Below are positions 1 through 13,568 of a stretch of 64,000 nt of DNA, in pieces. Source of the DNA: Hansfordia pulvinata (taxonomy: Eukaryota > Ascomycota > Sordariomycetes > Xylariales). Within the stretch, counting starts at the first letter, position 1; each line of letters starts with the position of its first letter. The stretch is taken from the NCBI GenBank assembly GCA_006538405.1, contig BJKQ01000005.1:1550001-1614000 (forward strand). The letters are read 5' to 3'. Both the position numbers and the translations under genes were made by a program. The notes beneath the pieces were generated by a model. It saw only the letters and a program-made list of their open reading frames with translations. It was not told the origin of the DNA and did no database searches.

Positions 1-39
1 CCTCTTCTGGTCTGGCTCATTGATATCTCGCCCACTACT

Positions 40-636
40 TCACCCGGCCAGGGGGTTGGCGTGGATGGTCACCTTCTCGATGATCACCTTCTCCTTGGGG
101 CGGTTCTTCTTGTCGACCTCGACACCCTCGATCTGGGCCAGAGTCGCGAGGCTGTCGTCGCCCAGCAGCTTGCCGAACACCGTGTTGAGGCCGTCGAGGT
201 GAGGCGCCTTGTCGCAGAGAATGAAGAACTGGGAGCCGTTGGTGCCGGGACCCTTGTTGGCCATGGAAACGGCGCCGCGGGCCGTGTGCTTCAGGGCGGG
301 CCTGATCTCGTCCTCGAAGGTGCCCCCCCAGATGGACTTGCCGCCCTTGGGGTTCTCGGGGGTAGGGTTGGCGGGGGCGCCGGTCTGGACCATGAAGTTG
401 GGGATGAGTCGGTGGAAGGGGGAGAGGTCGTAGTAGCCGGAAGCGCAGAGGGCGAGGAAGTTCTGCGATGGGCGTGGTCAGTGGTGGGGCCCAGCAGCGC
501 AACCGCCGAATTGGAGCAGACCGGCGCGGCGGCCACGGGGAGGGAGCGGCTGGCTTACCTCTGCGGTCTTGGGCACGCTCTCGCAGAAAATCTCAATCTT
601 GAGATCGCCCTTGGTGGTGTGGAGGGTGACGGACAT
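40..636 (-). CDS. cyp10: PPIL3-type cyclophilin (peptidyl-prolyl cis-trans isomerase-like 3)
   Basis: This is a small single-domain cyclophilin of 166 residues, which isomerises X-Pro peptide bonds; PPIL3 relatives associate with the spliceosome. Two exons: 559-636 (26 codons, ending KTAE) and 40-462. The phase-0 intron has donor GTAAGC and acceptor CGCAG. The signature FHRLIPNFMVQTG at about residues 47-59, GPGTNGSQFFI, and HLDGLNTVFGK are all visible. The position equivalent to the cyclosporin-contact Trp of cyclophilin A reads HLDG, as in PPIL3. There is no targeting signal, so a nuclear/cytosolic location is expected. The start at 636 gives the normal family N-terminus (MSVTLHTTKGDLKIEIF). 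The length matches the family (about 160-167). The symbol follows the name used for fungal PPIL3 homologues. The stop codon lies only 40 bases from the window edge. Confidence 0.93.
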
Positions 637-3600
637 GGCCGGGCGGGTTCAGTTGGACGTGGGCGGGGCGTGGAGGAGGTGCGGACGAGGTGCGGACGAG
701 CGGACAGGTGGGCGGGAGGGCGGACGGGCGGCGGGGGATTCGTCGAGGCCAGCACGCGGAGGCTTGCCGACTGCAACAAGCCTGCGAGATGCTTTTGCGC
801 GGGTGGGCGGCGGCAGGAAGCTATCTTGAAGCAGGTCGAGCGGGAGTGGCGACGGGTTTCTGAAGGTCTGGGCCAGACCCAGCCGGAACCAGCCACAGCC
901 GGGCTTAGGTACCGCCAGTGCCCCGGCCGTGTGTACGAGTAGCCCGGTGGGCCCCTCACGACTGCACCTGCAGTGATAGACCCCGGCTCGCCACAGTGCC
1001 GAGTGGGAGTACGAGTGGGAGTACAAGTACTCGCGCATGGAGCTATGGACCTGAGTAAGAGGTATGCTGCAAGGCACAGGTTCCTCATCACATTCCGAGA
1101 TCCCGATACATCAAGTACTCCAGTCGCATGTATGGAATTGAATATGACACGGACTGTGAAAGACCCCACTATGAGGATTCATGTTGCTGTTGGGAGTGTA
1201 TCGGAGCTGCTAATCAGTTGTCCGACTCGGTATTCACATCAGATGGAAGTACGCGTACTCGAGCCATGGAGTGAAGTTGGTGAAGACCTCTCCGGCGGAT
1301 CAGAAAGACAGGACGCTCGCGGGGTTGTAAATAGACGACTCGAGGTTACTATTGACGCAGGTGGAGTGCTTCAGATGTTGACTGCCGTAACTCACTGGGT
1401 ACACTCGCTCTGGACTTCTTTTCAAGTTAAGACGATGTTCGTAGCCAAATGTAGCTGAAATGCATTCCTAACAACCTCTCAACTTACATGTGCTCGTGGG
1501 ATATCCATGGAAGACATGCAGGTAGGGTATGCCCACTTGGGCAATGGGGCGTAAGCTTACCGCCTCGGGAGTTGTTTTCGTAGTGTATGGGGAGCCTCCC
1601 ACGCCCTCCTTGTTTAAGGCCGACCAGTGCACCGCGCTCCTGGAACCCAACCAAAGGCCAACGATCTGCGGCGCCGCCGGCATCGACGCCCATCCAATGG
1701 CGCTATTGGTCGCACGGGTTTCAAGCCTTGAGAGCGAGCACGCATCTCTGGTTTGTAATCACAGGCAGATATCTACTTTAGGTAGGCAGTTCCACATGCA
1801 TGAATAGGTATTCTCACACTCCGGTATCTGCTGTATGCAGGGACGGAGTGCTCGCGTGTGGTATTCGTGGAGAAGTGGAAGAAACCTACCTCCTTACTGG
1901 ACCTTCACTCGGACGGGTGCCCGAAATCCGGTGGGTCAGTGGGCAAAGAGAACCTTAAGGCACCGGAACCACTGCGAGTACCCTGCCTAGTGCCGTTGCC
2001 TGCAAGGGACCTGTCTATGTAGCCTAACCCAAGACGAAGAAAAAGAATGTCGACTACGAGTACTGGGTCCACGTGCCTTTTCTGATTGTCACCACCGCGG
2101 GCGCATTTTGAGTCTTGGATGGAAGTAAGCCATGGAAATCATCTCTCATGAATGCTCGCTCGATGGGATTACATTGGAGGCATGTGACTTGCCCGCCTAC
2201 GTTCAGCATACTCGTAACTACGACGGGTCTACCTCCACTGCGAGCTGCAAGAGAGCCGGCTGTTGCTGCTGTGTTCTCCGCGGTCTGGCATCTGAGCGTG
2301 TTGAGCATGAGTGGCAGGCACGGCAGGGACGAGTGCCAACTGGTAGAAGGAAGGCGTGTGTGGTGGGCCCCGAGCTGCGCTGAGTGGGGCACGTGCGTGC
2401 GTACCTTGGTGGAGGCCGTAGGGCGCGGGGCGATCACCGCAGCTGCCGCGCAAATCCGCCATCGCTGCCCATCTCGTACTCCCAGCTGCGGCACATCTCT
2501 GCGTCCTCCTGCGCCTCGACATGCTGCCGCTACGAGTATACCTTGCGGCCTTGCCATGCACGCCCACGCCGTGCCGCCCTCCCACCTCCCTCTAGCAAGC
2601 TCACGACCTGCGCTGTCAGCTGTGCAAACCGTGCCAGCCTCCAGGGCTGCTTGAACAAGCACCCGCACGCGCCGACAAGTCGCCTGTCATTCATGCCCGC
2701 CAAGCCAAGTGTCGCCCCCGAGTCCAACGCGACATCTCCGATCGAGATCCAGAACCGTACGAGTGCCCTGCCCTTTCAGCCATATGTATCCGTACATACA
2801 CGTTGGGCGCCGCCACCACGAGAGACCCCGGCCGGCCCAAGGCTGCGCCGGCTTCGACCCCTTGGCGCCCCCACACCCGGACAGCGAGCCGCTGCCGCTC
2901 TGGGTGTAGAACGCTGACGCACCATACAAAGCCCTTGGACCCTTGTTTCGGAGCCTTGCCGGGGCTAAAAGACGACCAACCGTTTGCTTGCCGGAGCGTT
3001 AGGCCGAGTCGTCAAGTTGCTCCCACTCAAGTCCTGCGCCCGTCCCGCGACCACTGATCAGTCACTCTATACAAACTGAATCATGAAAGCCCCCAGCATG
3101 AGGTGCTCGTAGTGGTGGTGGTGTTGCTGCTGCTGCTGCTGCTGCTTGATGCTGCTCTGCTGTCCGGGGACCCGGAAAGCAGATCCGGATTGCCGATTCG
3201 ACTTCGCCGCTTGGGCGTCAAGATTGCAAACTCAGGACTCACCATGCGGATTCAGCCGCATTTCCCGTCAACCCCCCCCCTCCGGAAGTCAACGTTACCC
3301 AGTCTCGGTCCGCGGATATCCCATTTTCCGAGAGCGCGGGCTGAGAGTGGCGGCTACTTACGGGGTCCTGGGGCGCGCCAATTCACAAGTGGCAGCAACA
3401 CCGCTATCTTAGCAAGTCACCAGTCCAGAACCGAATTGGTCCAGCTTGACAGGCATTCCAGGCATTCGCAGGCGAGGGACCAACAACATTCAGCATATGT
3501 CGTAAGTTTGTCGTAACCTTGCAGTTGCCTATCGCCGACGTCTCGACCCTTCACCACCGGCTCCACGCTGGATTGCCCGACGATCATGGCCTGGGCCCAC

Positions 3601-3862
3601 GCGGGACTCGTACATATACATCCGCGCCCCAGCTCCCTGGACCCTGGACCCTGGATCGCGGCTAGCGCTTGGCCCGGGGCGTTGGTGAACTTGGCCATGT
3701 CGACGCTATTCCCTTGCCCAAGCCCGGATATACAGAAGCGCGCGTCGGCGCGGGCGATTCCCGCCATACCTGTCGATGCCGCTCGGCCTTCATCGCAGGG
3801 TCTTGATACCATACTCACCACTTCTTCTCCTCGCATTCCCCAGCAGAGCGACCTCCATATCC
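637..3862. other. Intergenic region, no supported gene
   Basis: About 3.2 kb between divergently oriented genes (cyclophilin - and Zn2Cys6 regulator +). Open frames here are short, overlap on both strands and show no recognisable domain. It contains four of the dispersed TACGAGTA/TACTCGTA 8-mers (934, 2054, 2210 and 2531) and a GTG/CTG trinucleotide run at about 3112-3150. No RNA gene was recognised. Confidence 0.6.
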
Positions 3863-6073
3863 ATGTCGAGTCAATACCGGCCCATCTTCCCGGCACCCAG
3901 GGCCAGTACACAAGGCGCGGAGCGCTCACCCGGCAGTCCTGATAAATCCGCCCAGCAACTCAAATCGCAGGTCAGAGCCGCCTGTGAGCAATGCCGCAGG
4001 CGCAAGACTAGGGTGCGTGTTCTCTTTGGCGTTGACCGACGAGAGTTGACTAACCAGCCGACAGTGCGACGGGCAGCGGCCGACTTGTGGGCGCTGCCTG
4101 CAAGGCCAGCGGGACTGCAGCTACGAGGCGGCCCAGGGCGAGACTCACAGATTGGCCCTCGTGAGAAAACATCAAGAACTTCAGGAGGAGAACGACCAGT
4201 TGAGAGAATTGTTCAGCCTTGTCTATGGCCGCTCGCGAGACGAAGCCCAAGAGATTTTTAATCGAATGCGCTCGAACAAGGACCCCGCCGCGGTTCTGCG
4301 CCTCGTGAAACATGCCGACCTGCTTCTACCAAGCTCGGCGTCGCCAGGCGAAAATCTGACTGATCAAAGGGTCCGGGGCCTCGACGCCTCATACATGCGG
4401 GACAGCTTTATTCGCATATCCTCCAAACCCTGGGTCACCATCGCGGGAGATGGACTGGTCTCATCGCTCATCTCCGACTTTTTCGCCATAGACAACCCTT
4501 ATCTCGTTCCTCAGATCCACCGGACCTCCTTTCTTCGCGAGATGAACAGTGGTAGGCCGCGTTCGTCTCGCCTATGCTCCCCTTTTCTGATCAACGCAAT
4601 CTGTGCGTTCAAAAGCGTTAGTTCTCACGGCGTGACTCGTCACCACTCAAAGGCTGATCCTGACGTTGAATCAGTTGACCTCGCCAAAGGCAAAGATGAT
4701 GGGATTCATATTGAATAAGGATTACACAGAGAGCTTCCTGGACGAGGCGCGGAAGCTCTTTGAGCTGGACCAGTGCCGCGAAACGATTGCTACAGCGAAC
4801 GCACTGTGTCTCCTGTATCTGACTATGGGCCTGCTGGGACGAGATCGCATCGGAGTGATGTACAGGCTCATGGCTTACAAAGTGCTAAAGCGTCTTGGTC
4901 TTGAGCGCCAGTTCAAAAGGCTCCGCGAGCATGTTCCAGAAGAATCCGAAATGAGGCACATTATATCCAGAACACTGTGGGGTGCATTTTGCTTTGAAGG
5001 GTTGGTTACTGTCAGTGCGAGATTGAACGCCAGATATGTTCTTGCTGACAAGAGAATCAGTCGCATCGCCTACTTCTACTCGGAGCCTTCACTCATACCG
5101 CCCCCGGCAATTCCGAATCTTTGCGATGCAACACGCGAAGCTATTGAGTTGGATCTCGAGGAGCCTTGCCCAGACTCGTTCTGGCGACCTACGGCAGGGC
5201 TATTTGCCGCAAACTGCGAGATATCAAAGCAGTTCTACGAAGTCATGGCATACAACACCTTTCCTAGGGAATCCATGACAGGTACCCACGAGATCGCCAA
5301 AAGAGCCGAGCTACTGGCAAACATGATGTCATGGTATGAGGCGTTGCCCCGGGACCTTACGAAGGACGACACCGACAATGGCCACAAGATTTCTCTACAG
5401 TAAGTGACACAAAGGCTTGGCAGTTGGTACAGCGATAGCTAACGCTTGGGGTAGCTTTCATATCAGCGAAACGGTCTTTGTGATCTTACAGCTGTTGGCC
5501 CCGGACATACGCCTCCCAGGACATACGTTGACAGTTAAAGGCCTGTGTCTCAACTACTGCGAGGTCAGTAGCAGGATAACTGAGCGGTATATGAGTCTGA
5601 AGACGCCAGATTCATTGGTATGCCGGAACATATTCATTTGCCTCATGGTTATGGTCCCGTACCTTGACGACCCAGATACTCATGACTTGTTCTCTCGGGA
5701 GTGTCTCCTGCTGCGAAACAACATCACGCCGATGGTCAAGGTATGCCTGATGAGCGTTCAGGCCAGCGCGTGGGCCTTGGATATGGCGATACCACCGTCT
5801 GCCGAGGCGGCATTTGAAGGCCTGGACCGCAGCTGGGACAAGGGTGAGATGGCCATCAACTTCTCAACACAACACCGAGAGGATATTAGAATGATTCTAG
5901 ACGGCAAAGACGATGACGATGACGATGACGATGACGAAGAATCCCACGAGAACTCGGGCGTTCTTCTGAGCACGTTGATCTCGAGATGGGAGGCGTTTAA
6001 TGGCCGTTCTGCCACGTCTGCGTCTTCTTCAATACCCAATGCTCGACGGCGCTGGACTGGCTCTGGAGACTGA
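3863..6073 (+). CDS. Zn2Cys6 binuclear-cluster transcription factor
   Basis: A predicted nuclear DNA-binding regulator of 681 residues. Four exons: 3863-4012, 4065-4616, 4675-5399 and 5455-6073. All introns are 52-58 nt with GT-AG ends; the first and third have clear branch sites (TGACTAAC, GCTAAC). The zinc cluster is split by intron 1 and reads CX2CX6CX6CX2CX6C (ACEQCRRRKTR joined to CDGQRPTCGRC) at about residues 38-65. A short leucine/glutamate-rich coiled-coil linker follows (LVRKHQELQEENDQLRELF). The middle region (about 170-420) fits the fungal-specific transcription factor domain, with PYLVPQIHRTSF near its start. The C-terminus has a run of nine Asp residues and two Glu (5911-5942), a possible acidic activation segment. 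The start was chosen as the first ATG giving a short basic leader before the cluster. Its target genes cannot be inferred, because no metabolic cluster lies beside it. Confidence 0.9.
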
Positions 6074-9000
6074 CGGTTCCCACGCCGACCTGCGAGATTT
6101 GGTTGGAATGTGACTTGGGTCACGTCACACGACACGGAACGAATAGCGTTGGCAATTACGAAGGCATAGACCGATAGACCGTCATCATTCAAGGGGGTTT
6201 CCAAGTCTGGAATAGTACGAAGCCTCGCGAGCGAGTATATGTTGAGTTCTGCAAACCCAAATAGAGCTGGCGCGCCCGACGACGACATATCAACCCTTGC
6301 GCACTTATTGTATGGTCGTCCCTATGCAACCCCGCAAATGGCGGACCGCCGGCGATTGCAGCAACTGGTGGACTCGAGCAACTCTTTTAGCAGTAGTTAC
6401 TGATAGCTTGGCTTCTTAAGTCGACGAGCTGCATAAGCTCCCGGTCCTTCTCATTCGGCCACTGAGCTTGCGCCTGCGATGGACGTTGGACTTGGTCCGC
6501 GGGCGTTCGATGCTATTTATGGCTTTGAATAACTGCCCGAGTCGAGACGTGGCTTTCTGAACGCGTTGTGTTGGCGACTCCGGCGCGCTGGCCCGAGACC
6601 TGTGGCCCGTGGGCATGGGCAGCGCTGCAGTGGGCCTCGGCTTTGAAGCGGAAGACGATCGACTCGAAGACAACGAGCGTGTCCGCAGCACCATCACCCA
6701 ATTGACGCAGTTTTCACGAGATGTCCAGCCCGGGGCCCCCCGTTTGGACGAGGTGTTGCCGTTTCCAGCTATAGGCGCTGCGCGCAAAGCTATCTAGCAC
6801 GTCCAACTTCGTCGATCCGGCCCAGGCTCGGCCCTCCAGAACTGATGCCAAGGAGACTTTAAAGGAGACATGCGGCTCGATGCCCAGGCTTGATTACGTA
6901 CGTCTTTCTTTTCATGCGCGCGGGATATGACGGGCTGCTGACCAGCAAGGCTCCTCGCCTTGGTCCATCAGGATCCTCGGGAGATGGCCGTGATGAGCTC
7001 GCCATTTACGTGCCTCGCTCGCCAGCCCCGGTGGCGGACGAATATACCGATTCAAAGCCTGGGAGAGCTCATTTCTGACTTCTACGGATTGCCTCCAATG
7101 CCACTCGTCATGACAGATAAAGGGGGTCGGAGTATCGAGGGCGAGTAAGCTGAAAGAAGACCCAACTTCCAAGGCACCACAGATTCACCAAGTCCCTTGT
7201 CCTGCTCGCGGTGCATGAAGAGAACCTCGCAAGCCTGGCGGTCATCAGAAGCCCGGGGGTTGCTCGCCGGCCAACCGTATCGTTGAGCCGGCACACCGTC
7301 GCGGTGCCCGGACCGGCGTGGGCGGGGGGTTCCGGGGCGCGGGTGGGGCCAAACACCCGCCCTGCGGGACAATGCAGCCGCTTTCACGCATCCCGCACAA
7401 AACCACCTCTCGCAGCGGAATAATTCTCTCATTATGTAACAAGGCCTGCGGAGTAGATAATGTACGAGCAGACGGGGACCGAATCAGATGCAATGCGGGG
7501 GCGGCCTGTCAGCGGGCAGAAAGAGGGAAAAAAAAGAAAGAAAAAAAAGAGAGGCACGGTGGACAACCAACAGGAAACGGCGAGCAGAGTCCTTCGGGCA
7601 CCCGCCGGATCCACCTCGAAGTCGCCCGATGCCGCCTCTGCCAATCCAACATCTCCCCGACCACGCATCCGCGGCATCCTGAGGGAAGGCCCTCTTGCCA
7701 GCGCAGGCGACGGGGCGGACAGCGTCCTGACTTGGGACAGCGGTCAGAGACTTTGCAGAGAGAAACCTACCTCATCTCAAGATTGTGTAGCAGTGTGAGG
7801 TTAGGTTGAGTGCGTCCAGATAGTCTGGTCCATACATCAATGGCACATCAAAGGCATTGTGGGAGCGCATCCCGGATATCTACAAGTTCTGCATACTCGA
7901 ATAATCCCGAACACGATGTACCTCGTCCAACTTGGACAGGGCCTCATTTGGCCTGGACACTTTGCGATACCGGGAATGGTCCGTGCCAGAACGCGAAACG
8001 GCGGGTTCGCGGTTTCGGGTCTGAGACCCCGTGAGTATACATATCAAGTGCCTTGACAAACAAACACCAATTGATGCGCGGGACGTCAAGACGGGAGTCA
8101 GGGTGCTTTACTGAGGCCGTATGGACAGAGAAGCCACGTCCCCCAGGACAAACAAATCGACGCGCTCACGGGGTCTCTTGGACTGGTGGCGCAGAGAGTC
8201 TCTCAGCCCGGCGCTGAGCAGCCACGCCCGTCTTGCGTGCGCCATACCCACCTCACCTTTTAACTTGTCCCAGTGCTTGCCGCCCGTTGTAAGCGCTATA
8301 AAGCCGGTCGGAAATCATTGGAAGCGCGTGGAAGCGATGCCTGTCTTTACAGCCGGGCTTGTTGCTTGCTGGATTGGGTACTCGGACTTGTTGCTTGCTG
8401 GGTTGGGTACTCGAACTTGTGAGTATGTGTGCTGGCAACAGTCGGCTTTTGTGTTCATGTTGGCTTCCTCTCTATCGTAACATTGGTCATTCCAGCCCGT
8501 TGCTCAGTGAGCTGTCGATCAGCCGGGCCGCCTGGACAATGGAACGACGGATCTGGCCCAAATCGCATCGAGATAGAACCCCGGGTCGGCCAATGAGCAG
8601 GTACATGTCCCAGACCGACACCCCAACAAACGCGTACGACTACGCACAGCCTGCCTCCGGCTGGCGTCATCAGGCTGTCCCCTCGAGGCGGCCGTCCTTT
8701 TCATGAACAGGTAGCCCGGCCGGGGGACACAATCGTGATGCTTGCACGGCGGCCACTGCAACGTGCAGGCTTGCTGCGCTGCCCAGAGTTGCCGCTACCC
8801 GCAGCCTCAGCCGTCTCCCACGCGCCCTGATGTTTGTTAGCACACAGATGGGACTCATCAGACGCCACCCAGCCAGTTGTCACGATCCCACCGAGCCCAG
8901 GACGGATGCTCAATCCTGGCCCCGCTGCTAACCCCGGCGCCAAACCCTGGGCAGGGCTGGAGAGGGCTGGAAAGAGGGCTTGACAAGGCGGGCTGGAGGG

Positions 9001-10928
9001 CAGGGCCCCGGGCCCCAGGACCCCGATCCTCAACCGGGACCCATCTCATCTCTGCGAATGGAGGTAGCCGCTTTGGAGCCCCGACGAAGAGCAGGGACCG
9101 GGAGTGTCCGCCCGAGTGCTCGTGACGGTTCCGACGAGGACTGCCGGGCATGGGTTGGTGGTGCTGCGGTTCTTCTCACTGCAAGACTCCTTGCTTTCGA
9201 TTCTTCAGCTGACACGAGGCTCTGGCAGAGCGACCGTAATGTGAGCCCCGCGTGAGCGCCTGTCCCCAGCTTCATCCATCTTGCGCGTCCGGATACACAA
9301 GATGTGTGCCGCGATGGTGTTGGTTCCATACGAGTAATAAGTATACTCGCAAGAGGGAGGGTGGGTGGATGCACTCAAATACCTGCCTGGGTACTTTGGG
9401 TATCTGGCCCGAGGTAATGGCATGTACTCATAGCTGGCCCTCGTCCATCGCACAGCGCGTAAAGTACCCGACCGAGAGTTGCGTGGACGATTGACGCCCC
9501 CTGGCCGTCACCGGGATTCCAATCTGGATGCACCGGCGATGGGAGCAGTCAGTATTTCAGCATCGTAGGTACACTGCGGTCTCGCTGTACCGATCGTCGA
9601 ATGCAGAAGCATGTACCCGAGGAGGAGGGACCCCGAGATCCAAATCCAGATCCGTGTAAATTAAAGTGGCAGCAACTGGGACGCCCCGGAGGAGGAACCC
9701 AGGAGCCCAGGCAACAACGGCGTGGCCAACCCAGGCGTGCCAGGCACCGCTGTCTCACCCTCGGGCAGTCGAACAATGGCCACCCGCTAAATAGCACCCT
9801 GCAGAGGTACAAAGAGGTACGCAGCATTTGTGAGCGCGGGGCCTGCAGCAAGGTCCTCAGCGAGTACCTCAACCCCGCCACGCCCAGCTTGGTCCTATCC
9901 ATCCACCCTCGCAGCCAAGCAGCTGCGTCGCTGTGCCTCTCCCGCCCTCCCGCTCGCTCTCCCACTCACCACTGGCATCCATACAACCACTGCAGCCCGG
10001 CTAAGCGACTGGACCGACGACGCCTCTCCCACCACCAACGCCGTCGTAGCACGGGTCAGCTACCAAGTCGAGTCCACCGGCGCAGTGCACTACATTGAAG
10101 CACATTGGATGCAGCACAGCACGACGCAGGACCCTCCGCCCTCCGCCGCCCAGGCCGCTCTGAGCTGGCCGACTGCACCACCACCACCGCCACGGCACCG
10201 CCGCCAGTAGCCCGGCACCCTAGTCACCACAGGCAACAACAGCTGGAGCCTCCGTCATCTCGTGCTCGTGCTCGGGCTCTCCAGCTCGCCTGTCCAACAA
10301 CCCAACTCGACAACCTCACACCACACCTCACCACACCACAGCCCAGCCTTGGCCCTCTCCGCAACACCAACACCGACCTCGATCCCGTTTCCAACACCCG
10401 CCTGCTGCTCGCCACCCTCGGCCCCTCCCGTCCTGTCTCGACCTCGTCGTCTCGCCGCCCTTGCTGCCGTCGCCAGCCTCGGGCCCCCCACTCCCACCGC
10501 CGCCGCTGCCGCCTCCGCCGCCGCCGCCCACAACAACCCAATTATCCCGTAGCGCCAGCCGTCCGCACGCCCGTCGCGGCCGTCGCAACCTCCACCACCA
10601 CTGCCGCCTCGCCCACCACCACGTCACCAGATCTCCCACGGGCCACCCCTCGAAGCCCCTCGACGTCGTCGCCGCTGTCACCGCTGTCACCGCCATCGCC
10701 GTCACTACTACTGCCGCAACTATAAGCCCCCGCTCCGGCCTCCGTCCCTCCCCGACGACCCGCCACCCAGCCTGACTACGCCTCCGCTCCGCACCCTCCA
10801 TCGCGTCCGCCTCGTGTCCCTCCGGACCTCGCCTCTGCTGCGACTCTCCTTCTCAGGCGCCCCCGCGCGCGCGTGCGGGTCGCCAGTGCACACATGCCCT
10901 GCTTGCATCTCCTACACCTACCGTCAAC
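6074..10928. other. Long intergenic region with C/A-rich leader before the arrestin gene
   Basis: About 4.9 kb without a supported gene. Short overlapping frames show no domain. There is a purine run at about 7524-7555 (A-rich with G) and one TACGAGTA 8-mer near 9328. From about 9850 to 10928 the + strand becomes markedly rich in C and A (CCACC/CACAC runs) right up to the arrestin ATG. This looks like a long promoter and 5' leader rather than coding sequence. Confidence 0.55.
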
Positions 10929-12310
10929 ATGGCCGACAGAGTATCCGCCTTTGTCCGGGTCTCTGGCCCCCCGAATAGTAGCTTCCTCGTCGGCTACCCG
11001 GGTATATCCGCCACTTTGGTACGATGACCTGCCCCCACCCCCCTCTCAAGCCGCCTCCCATCGCCCGTTTACTGTACTGACTGGCGCCTCTCCTCAGCCG
11101 CGCATCGAAGGCAAGGTAGAAATTAGGCCTGACCAGGGCTACACGGCCCCGGTCGCCGTTTCTCTAGTCCGCATATGTCTGCAACGTCGAGAGACCATTC
11201 ACCCCGCCGCCGAGAACTCGGCCAAGCGCTACCTCGGCACCCCGAGGCGAGACACCACCGATGTCGTGGGCAAAGAGCTGCTCTTGTTCCGCTGTGCCAC
11301 CGGCCGGGAGTCGGAAAATGTCATGGCTATGGATCTGCCCTTTGTGCTTTTCATCCCCTTCGGACGAGGCGGCGAGGAGAGCAATCGGAGGATACCTCCG
11401 GCTTCATTACAGCTCCCAAACAGGACCGCCGAGACGTATTACGAGCTGGTCGTCACGGTTCAGCAGGGCCAAAACGTGCGCAGATACGCCTTCCCCGTAC
11501 CCCTCCAGAGATACGACACCCTCTCCACATTCGGCATGTACAACCGACCCGAAACCAAAATCGCCTCTACCGACAACATCGTGTCCCTCGGCATATCGCT
11601 CCCGAGGTGGAGCTACGGGCCCATGGACCCCATTACCGTTTACATCAAGCTCGCGCCGAATCTGGACTGGATGAGCAAAGCCAAAAAGGTCACGATAAAA
11701 CAGATCACATTGACCATTGAGGAGGAAATCACCTACAACCCCGAGGGCGACGAGCCAACCAAGAAGATCAACCGTCTAACAAAGCACGCGCAAAACGTGG
11801 GGACCAAGTTGCCAGAGGCCGGTTACGTCACGAATATGGGCGTCGTCTTCCCACATAAAGACCTGCGCGACTCGATGGGTATAATTCGCAGAGGCCAGCC
11901 AGGGTTTCCCAACTACGAAGTCACCTCGTTCACCACCACCTCTACTCTCTACAAGATTGAGTTTTTCCTCTGCATCAAGGTACGTACGTGCGGCGCCGTG
12001 GCGTAGCATCGCTGCTCTGCACGGCAGGCATATGCCTGAATCCACATGTTGACTGTCCTTTGCCCAGGCACACTTAACAAGCGCGCGCGACATCACACTC
12101 CGACAGCCCATTGTTATCTGCCCGATGGATCACCAGGCTTGCAAGGAAGAGATGGATGCCATTGAGCAAGCAGCAAAGGACGCATCGTCTGTCGACCAGA
12201 ACAATCCGATGCTGCCGGCCAGGCGCATTGTGCTAGCTAATGATTGGAACGCGCTGGAGACGCTTGGTCTGGTTCTTGTCGGTGGTCACAAGAAGCCATT
12301 AATCGACTGA
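10929..12310 (+). CDS. Arrestin-domain (alpha-arrestin-like) protein
   Basis: A 404-residue protein with the arrestin fold. Fungal alpha-arrestins act as adaptors between ubiquitin ligases and plasma-membrane cargo, or in signalling. Three exons: 10929-11018, 11098-11979 and 12068-12310. The introns are 79 and 88 nt; donors GTACGA and GTACGT, acceptors CTCAG and CCCAG, both phase 0. The N-terminal arrestin sandwich covers about residues 5-170 (VSAFVRVSGPP, then IEGKVEIRPDQGY). The C-terminal half (about 185-390) begins around LSTFGMYNRPETKI and includes PITVYIKLAPNLDW and, in exon 3, TLRQPIVICP. I see no membrane segment and no obvious PPxY motif, so classification as a Rod1/Art-type adaptor is not certain. 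The ATG follows CAAC and is the first in frame after the long C/A-rich leader. Confidence 0.88.
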
Positions 12311-13568
12311 TCGAGCTTTGCGTATACGATTTTCGCAATGTTTCGCGGCAGCGCCACCTTTGATACGTACGGCTGGAGACTGTACGAGGATATCATATCA
12401 CCTTGGGAAGCCAGGGCCGCACGACCAAAACCCATGCACCCGCTGAAACGAAAAATCAGGGCATCACTGCGTCAGATATCGCATGCGACGATCGCGAGCC
12501 CCAGAGAGATGGACCGGACATTTGGTCAGAACATGGATATCGCAAGGTCCACGATTCGCCCAGTGAATCGCAACAGGGCCGATCGTCAGAGGGGCAGCTC
12601 GCAACTATGAATCAGATGGATGGCTTCGTGTCATTTCAAGGACAGCGGGGCAATGCGCGGATGAGCTCTGGTCACGAGGCTGGGACCGACGCATTTGGCC
12701 CGTGCAAGCCACGAAGCCGTGCTCGCGAGAAACATCGAGCAACTCCACCTAGCTTTGGGCACTGGATCGGCTCGCTATGATGAGCTGAGGGATCTTTGGA
12801 CGCAGGGCGATTGTTGGAACCCGCCCAGCTTCTTCTCTCCACCCAAGATATTGACGTTGCAGATGACTTGTGGCTACTCATCTGACGTCCTTCGTCTGAG
12901 TAGGAGCCCGGGCAGTGCTGTGGAGTGGTGGACGAGGATACCCATACGGCAAGGACGTGGGCATTATCTGATACAGACTGCTCGGCGGTACGTGAGAGGT
13001 TGGCTGTAGAGGCTATCGATGGGACAAGAGAGGTTGGGGATGACTCTCAACGGTGCTGTCACGGCCCCGGGAGCAGAGAACTGGTTTTTTGGATCGCCTG
13101 GAAGCCTGGAAGGGCCGACATATTTGAATGTGCAAAGATACCCCATTCTTGAGTGTGCACTTGGCCGGGGGGGGGGGGGGGGGGAGCGAATGGCGTGGCT
13201 ATGCAGGCAGGAGCTTCGACCATGTCCAAAAACGACCGAGACTGCGCACCAGCCTTATATGGCCACGCTGTTGACAGTCTCGCACGATATGAATGAATGA
13301 GATAATTGATATCACCATGCGGACGGAGTATACGAGTTAGTGACTGCAGTGGCAGAATCGCACCACGTGGGTGTGTAAAGACGGCACATTATACTTGAGT
13401 TAGGTATAAGATGCTGCTCACTGCCAGCATAAGACGCATTGCTTTTTTCATCATCACAAGACAAATGCCAAATAATCGAGTTGAAGAAAAAAGTGGAATG
13501 CCAATACTAGTAGGCTCAGGTGATATCCGGCTGGGCCATTGGCGATGTGGGCGGCAAAAGCAAAAGAT
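12311..13568. other. Intergenic region with an 18-G homopolymer
   Basis: About 1.26 kb between the arrestin gene and the tRNA. Frames up to 125 codons overlap each other and show no domain or splice continuity with the upstream gene. An uninterrupted run of 18 G lies at 13167-13184. The 3' part presumably holds the arrestin 3' UTR and tRNA 3'-flanking DNA. Confidence 0.5.

Noticed and set aside
973..1458. 161-codon + strand frame
   Set aside because: No recognisable domain, no splice partner, atypical codon pattern; kept as intergenic.
10105..10725. 206-codon Pro/Thr/Ser-rich frame upstream of the arrestin gene
   Set aside because: Low-complexity translation of a C/A-rich leader, open in several frames on both strands; no domain.
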